Positions 5,951 to 8,706 of a stretch of DNA of 8,706 nt are shown piece by piece. The DNA lies in NCBI GenBank assembly GCA_937941745.1, contig CALDGV010000754.1, positions 1 to 8,706 of the forward strand, in the 5' to 3' direction. The notes beneath the pieces are model-generated. The model ran no database searches. It saw nothing but the letters and a program-made list of their open reading frames with translations, and was not told the origin of the DNA. This DNA comes from an uncultured Prosthecobacter sp. GTDB taxonomy: Bacteria; Verrucomicrobiota; Verrucomicrobiia; Verrucomicrobiales; Verrucomicrobiaceae. The first letter of the stretch is position 1; every line of letters starts with the position of its first letter. Made by a program: the position numbers and the translations under genes.

Positions 5951-6908
5951 AACGTGCTCCAGAGCGCCGCCTTGCCGCCACCTCCATGACCACACGGTGA
6001 ATTATGTCATTGTTCGCTGGAGAGAACTGCTCGGCCTCCGGCCAGCGTGTCAGCTTTCGTTCGCTGAAAACAGCATCATCCGCTTGATCCAGCGCCTTCA
6101 GGACATCACGGACCAACTCCCAGCCAGTCAGTTGCCGGTCCTTGAGCACTGGTTCGCCGTTCACATACCGGGCATCCAGCAGTGCCTGCGGTAGTCTTTC
6201 TTCTGGCAGCATGCCCCTTGGGTCATCCGCCGCCAGCAGCGGCGCCCAGTAGCTTGCAGCCGTCTCGTAGGCTCCGGCAAAAACTTTTTCCAGAACGGCT
6301 GCCTCAGGCGGCCAGTGCAAGGGCCTCAGTCCCTCAGGCAGTCCCCCTTGGCCCAGCGCCTTTTCTGACCAGCGCGCCGTTCCTTCGGTGAACCAGCGGT
6401 TCTTGAAGAAGCACACGCTGTTCTGCAGCACGTGAAACATTTCATGGGCTGGCGTGAGATTCACAGGCGCTTTGACTGAAGTCGCTACATCGAAGCACAG
6501 GCTGCCCGCTGCCTCGGGATCGCCTTCACGGTGAAACCGCTGAATTTCATCGTAGGTCACGCCATTGGATTTGAGCGCCGCCTTGTTCAGCAGATGCACA
6601 TCGAGCCATTCACACCCGCGGAAGCGGGGTGTTGTCAGCGGGTTCGTGAAGCCCAGGCTCGTCCACAGCTGCCATGCAGCCCAGGTCTGCATCATCACGT
6701 CCTGCACCTGGTCCGGCGTTCCATCTCGATCCATGTCGTCCAAGGCCACGGCGTGTTCACCCTCGGTGGTGTAAAACACCCGGATGCGCTCCTTCTCCAA
6801 CTTCCTGCTCAGTGATCGCCGCAGCTTCACATGCCCGCTGTAGGAGCCCGCCGTTGTTTGAGCCTCCAGGGAACCTGTTAGCAGGAGGAAGAAAAGAAAT
6901 CGAAGCAT
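5949..6908 (-). CDS. Exported zinc metallopeptidase with HExxH...E, MXAN_6640-like
   Basis: This 319-residue secreted protein carries a zinc-peptidase motif H155-E-M-F-H159 followed by E175 in RWFTEGTARWSE, the gluzincin-like arrangement HExxH plus a downstream Glu. Residues 1-16 form a signal peptide (cleavage after LEA, before Q17). Upstream, RVFYTTEGEHAVALDDMDRDG and the following PDQVQDV (43-71) contain a D58-x-D60-x-D62-G-x-x-D66 calcium-type loop and match the usual opening of MXAN_6640-family putative metalloproteases. It probably cleaves proteins in the periplasm or outside the cell; no substrate can be read from the sequence. The C-terminal half (about 185-319) is helical and not recognised. 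Cysteines at 99, 138 and 166 could form a disulfide. The ATG at 6908 has no strong ribosome site. The amidohydrolase gene starts 12 nt downstream, and the upstream LamG-like gene ends 47 nt earlier. Confidence 0.8.
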   Translation of the reverse strand: MLRFLFFLLLTGSLEAQTTAGSYSGHVKLRRSLSRKLEKERIRVFYTTEGEHAVALDDMDRDGTPDQVQDVMMQTWAAWQLWTSLGFTNPLTTPRFRGCEWLDVHLLNKAALKSNGVTYDEIQRFHREGDPEAAGSLCFDVATSVKAPVNLTPAHEMFHVLQNSVCFFKNRWFTEGTARWSEKALGQGGLPEGLRPLHWPPEAAVLEKVFAGAYETAASYWAPLLAADDPRGMLPEERLPQALLDARYVNGEPVLKDRQLTGWELVRDVLKALDQADDAVFSERKLTRWPEAEQFSPANNDIIHRVVMEVAARRRSGAR

Positions 6909-6955
6909 GAAAATGCGAAACGCTCAGCACCGCCGGCCCTTTCCTCGGCCAGGAT

Positions 6956-7630
6956 TCACTTCGCCAGTGTGGTCAAAGGCTTCACCTCGATGTCATCCAG
7001 TTCGATCCCTGCCTCACCTCCGTTCTGCATCCACAGAAGCTTCTTTTTGCCGGCATTGAAATTGGTTCGCTTAAGCGCTTTGGACCACTTTTGGTCATCG
7101 AGGGTGAGATGGACTTCCTCGCCGCGAAACACGAGTTTCACCTCATGCCAGGTGTTGGCGGTCAGATCGACTTTTTCGAGCGGCAGAAACTCATTCAGAC
7201 GGTAAGCACCGCTTTTGGGATTAGCCGGACGTCCAGTGTTTTGCCGCATGGGATGATTCGGATCCTTCGAATGTGCATCGACCTGCAACTGCACACCTTC
7301 GCGCAGCAGTTTCACCCGGAGCATGTGATCCTCGCTGCCAAATCCGTCCTCGCCATCGACGAAGAACCACAGCCACCCGCCCGCCTCCAGATGACGGTAG
7401 CGGAAGGAGATCGCGAGGTCCTTCCCCTCGACGGGCAGATACACCATCGGCGGATATTTCCCACCACTGGCTCCTCGCGTCCATAGCACGCCATCACGCA
7501 CGCTCGTGTTCTTGTTTGGGATCGGCGTCAGGAAACGCTTTGCATCAAACGCCGGTCCGAAGGTCTCGTGAATGGTTTCACTGGCATGGCAGACGGAGGA
7601 GATGAGGAGTGCAAAAAGAAGACGCTTCAT
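6956..7630 (-). CDS. Secreted LamG / 3-keto-disaccharide-hydrolase-like (DUF1080-type) beta-sandwich protein
   Basis: This 224-residue exported protein begins with a signal peptide MKRLLFALLISSVCHA, cleaved before S17. The mature part has the pattern of a concanavalin A-like jellyroll of the type found in DUF1080 proteins. It starts with ETIHETFGPAFD, then DGVLWTRG, alternating strands such as LAISFRYRHLEAGGWLWFFV, the strand pair NTWHEVKLVFRGEEVHLTLDD, and the closing AGIELDDIEVKPL. Such proteins are common in Planctomycetes and Verrucomicrobia, where they bind or hydrolyse sugars, but no catalytic residue can be assigned here. The start at 7630 was chosen because the signal peptide begins there; an in-frame ATG at 7657 would add nine residues ahead of it. 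The sialidase-fold gene ends 51 nt upstream and the metallopeptidase gene starts 47 nt downstream, consistent with one transcript. Fold is likely, function unknown. Confidence 0.75.
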   Translation of the reverse strand: MKRLLFALLISSVCHASETIHETFGPAFDAKRFLTPIPNKNTSVRDGVLWTRGASGGKYPPMVYLPVEGKDLAISFRYRHLEAGGWLWFFVDGEDGFGSEDHMLRVKLLREGVQLQVDAHSKDPNHPMRQNTGRPANPKSGAYRLNEFLPLEKVDLTANTWHEVKLVFRGEEVHLTLDDQKWSKALKRTNFNAGKKKLLWMQNGGEAGIELDDIEVKPLTTLAK

Positions 7631-7681
7631 GAAGCTGAAACGCGTCGGTCCACCCAAATCTGGCCAAAGACGGCGAAACGG

Positions 7682-8698
7682 TCATTCAGCCGCAGGCGGC
7701 ATGACCTCGGAGACGAAGACTGAGGTGTGGGGTGACTTGCCGGAGTAGAAGGAGAGGTAGTGCAGGCCATCAATCACGGTGGCATTGACGTTGCCCGCGT
7801 CGATGGAGGCGGCGCTGCCTTTGGCAACGGCTTCGGAGGCGGGCCATTCGCGCGGGTGGTTGAGGATGCGGGAGGGATCGACGACCCGACGACGCAGGAC
7901 TCCGCCCGCGCCACGCTGGTAGTAGTAATTGCTGAGCAGGCCGGTTTTGCGGTCGAGAATCAGGCTTGGTGTCGAGAGAAAAACATCGCTGATATTGGTC
8001 TGTGTGCGCTTCCACGTTGCCCCGGAATCGGTGGAGACCATTTGGAATTGAGCACGCTCGGTGGTCGAGTTGCCCTGTTCGGTGCGGGCGATGGCGAGGA
8101 TCTTGCCATCGCCAAGGTAAACCGCGGAGGGTTCGGTGGGCCATTGCGCCTTGCTCAGGCCGGATTCGACGGTGGTTTGTGTCCAGGTGCTGCCGCTGTC
8201 CCGACTCGTCAGCGTGCCCCACGAGTGGTTGTTGTCTTCCGCGTAAGACCCGGCGAACCACAGCGCCATGAGGCCCACGTTGGGCACGCTGAAGACATCG
8301 GTGATCTGCACGGGCGTTGGCGACAGCGTGGGAGTGGTCACCAGTGTGAAAGTCACGCCGTCGGTGGTGCGGTAAAGGTCATGCTGCCAGTCTTTGCCTA
8401 CACGCCGCACCCACAGAAGCATGGCACCGGAGGCATCCAATCCCTTGCCAATGGCCACATCACCGTAGCCCGGTGAGTCGGCGACGAGGGTCTCTGCCGT
8501 CCAAGTTTTGCCGCGATCGGTGGAAGTGCGTGCATACAGCGCACGGGCATCTTCTCCAATCGTGTGCCCTGAGCCACGGCTGTAAACGCAGACCAGCTTG
8601 TTGCCGATGGCTTGAAGCATCGGCCACGAATTGTATCCGGGCACATCCTGTACCAAGTGCGTCTTTACAGGTGATTTTACGGGGGTCACCTGGAACAT
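7682..8698 (-). CDS. BNR/Asp-box repeat protein of the sialidase fold (5' end may lie outside the window)
   Basis: This protein of at least 338 residues has three clear Asp-box motifs (S-x-D-x-G-x-T-W): STDRGKTW (59-66), SRDSGSTW (165-172) and STDSGATW (222-229), plus a degenerate TTDGVTF (111-117). Regularly spaced Asp boxes mark a six-bladed beta-propeller as in exo-alpha-sialidases. The conserved FRIP/YRIP arginine motif near the N-terminus is not seen; the matching place reads YNSWPM (22-27), so sialidase activity is doubtful. R41 (YSRGSG), R205 and R268-271 are possible anion-binding residues. No signal peptide follows the ATG at 8698, although the next four genes encode exported proteins, and the frame stays open (Val-Ile codons) up to the window edge. 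The true start may therefore be upstream. It is the first visible gene of the minus-strand cluster. A carbohydrate-related role is inferred from the fold only. Confidence 0.8.
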   Translation of the reverse strand: MFQVTPVKSPVKTHLVQDVPGYNSWPMLQAIGNKLVCVYSRGSGHTIGEDARALYARTSTDRGKTWTAETLVADSPGYGDVAIGKGLDASGAMLLWVRRVGKDWQHDLYRTTDGVTFTLVTTPTLSPTPVQITDVFSVPNVGLMALWFAGSYAEDNNHSWGTLTSRDSGSTWTQTTVESGLSKAQWPTEPSAVYLGDGKILAIARTEQGNSTTERAQFQMVSTDSGATWKRTQTNISDVFLSTPSLILDRKTGLLSNYYYQRGAGGVLRRRVVDPSRILNHPREWPASEAVAKGSAASIDAGNVNATVIDGLHYLSFYSGKSPHTSVFVSEVMPPAAE

Positions 8699-8706
8699 GA
8701 TGACCC

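Noticed and set aside
6909..6955. GGCC...GGCC hairpin between the LamG-like and metallopeptidase genes as a terminator
   Set aside because: The stem is only 4 bp with an 8-nt loop and no T-tract, so it would not split the operon.
7760..8476. 238-codon plus-strand open frame opposite the Asp-box protein
   Set aside because: It is Gly- and Ala-rich antisense translation of a gene with clear Asp-box motifs.

Overview
The window looks like chromosomal DNA of a GC-rich Gram-negative bacterium, most likely a member of the Verrucomicrobiota (Prosthecobacter/Verrucomicrobium-like). This is inferred from the high GC content, weak use of Shine-Dalgarno sequences, the RNase PH variant sequence, a 3-keto-disaccharide-hydrolase-like secreted protein and an MXAN_6640-like metallopeptidase. 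No marker gene in the window proves the taxon. I saw no mobile element, CRISPR array, tRNA or rRNA.

Left part (1-3462). A 5' fragment of ribonuclease PH (rph) runs off the left edge on the minus strand. It diverges from a plus-strand pair: a small TPR protein and, 8 nt later, a cytoplasmic class-C beta-lactamase/esterase-like serine hydrolase. A 173-nt gap holding a perfect 15-bp palindrome leads to an AraC-type regulator. That regulator has a shortened sensory domain resembling PocR but lacking its cysteines. A strong GAAA-capped hairpin followed by T-rich sequence ends this plus-strand block.

Right part (3481-8706). Five minus-strand genes are closely packed, in transcription order: a BNR/Asp-box sialidase-fold protein (possibly cut at the right edge), a secreted LamG/DUF1080-like protein, a secreted HExxH...E metallopeptidase, a secreted D-aminoacylase-type amidohydrolase, and a secreted isoaspartyl peptidase/L-asparaginase. 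Gaps shrink downstream (51, 47 and 12 nt, then a 4-nt ATGA overlap), as expected of an operon. Four of the five carry clear signal peptides.

The last three genes form an exported peptide-degradation module. The metallopeptidase would cut proteins, the amidohydrolase would release N-acylated D-amino acids, and the Ntn hydrolase would cleave beta-aspartyl (isoaspartyl) bonds. Because D-Asp and isoAsp residues arise together from succinimide damage in aged protein, and both kinds of linkage also occur in some peptidoglycans, the tight coupling of the last two genes is the most interesting biological suggestion here. It is an inference, not a demonstrated system. The window is otherwise made of recognisable families.
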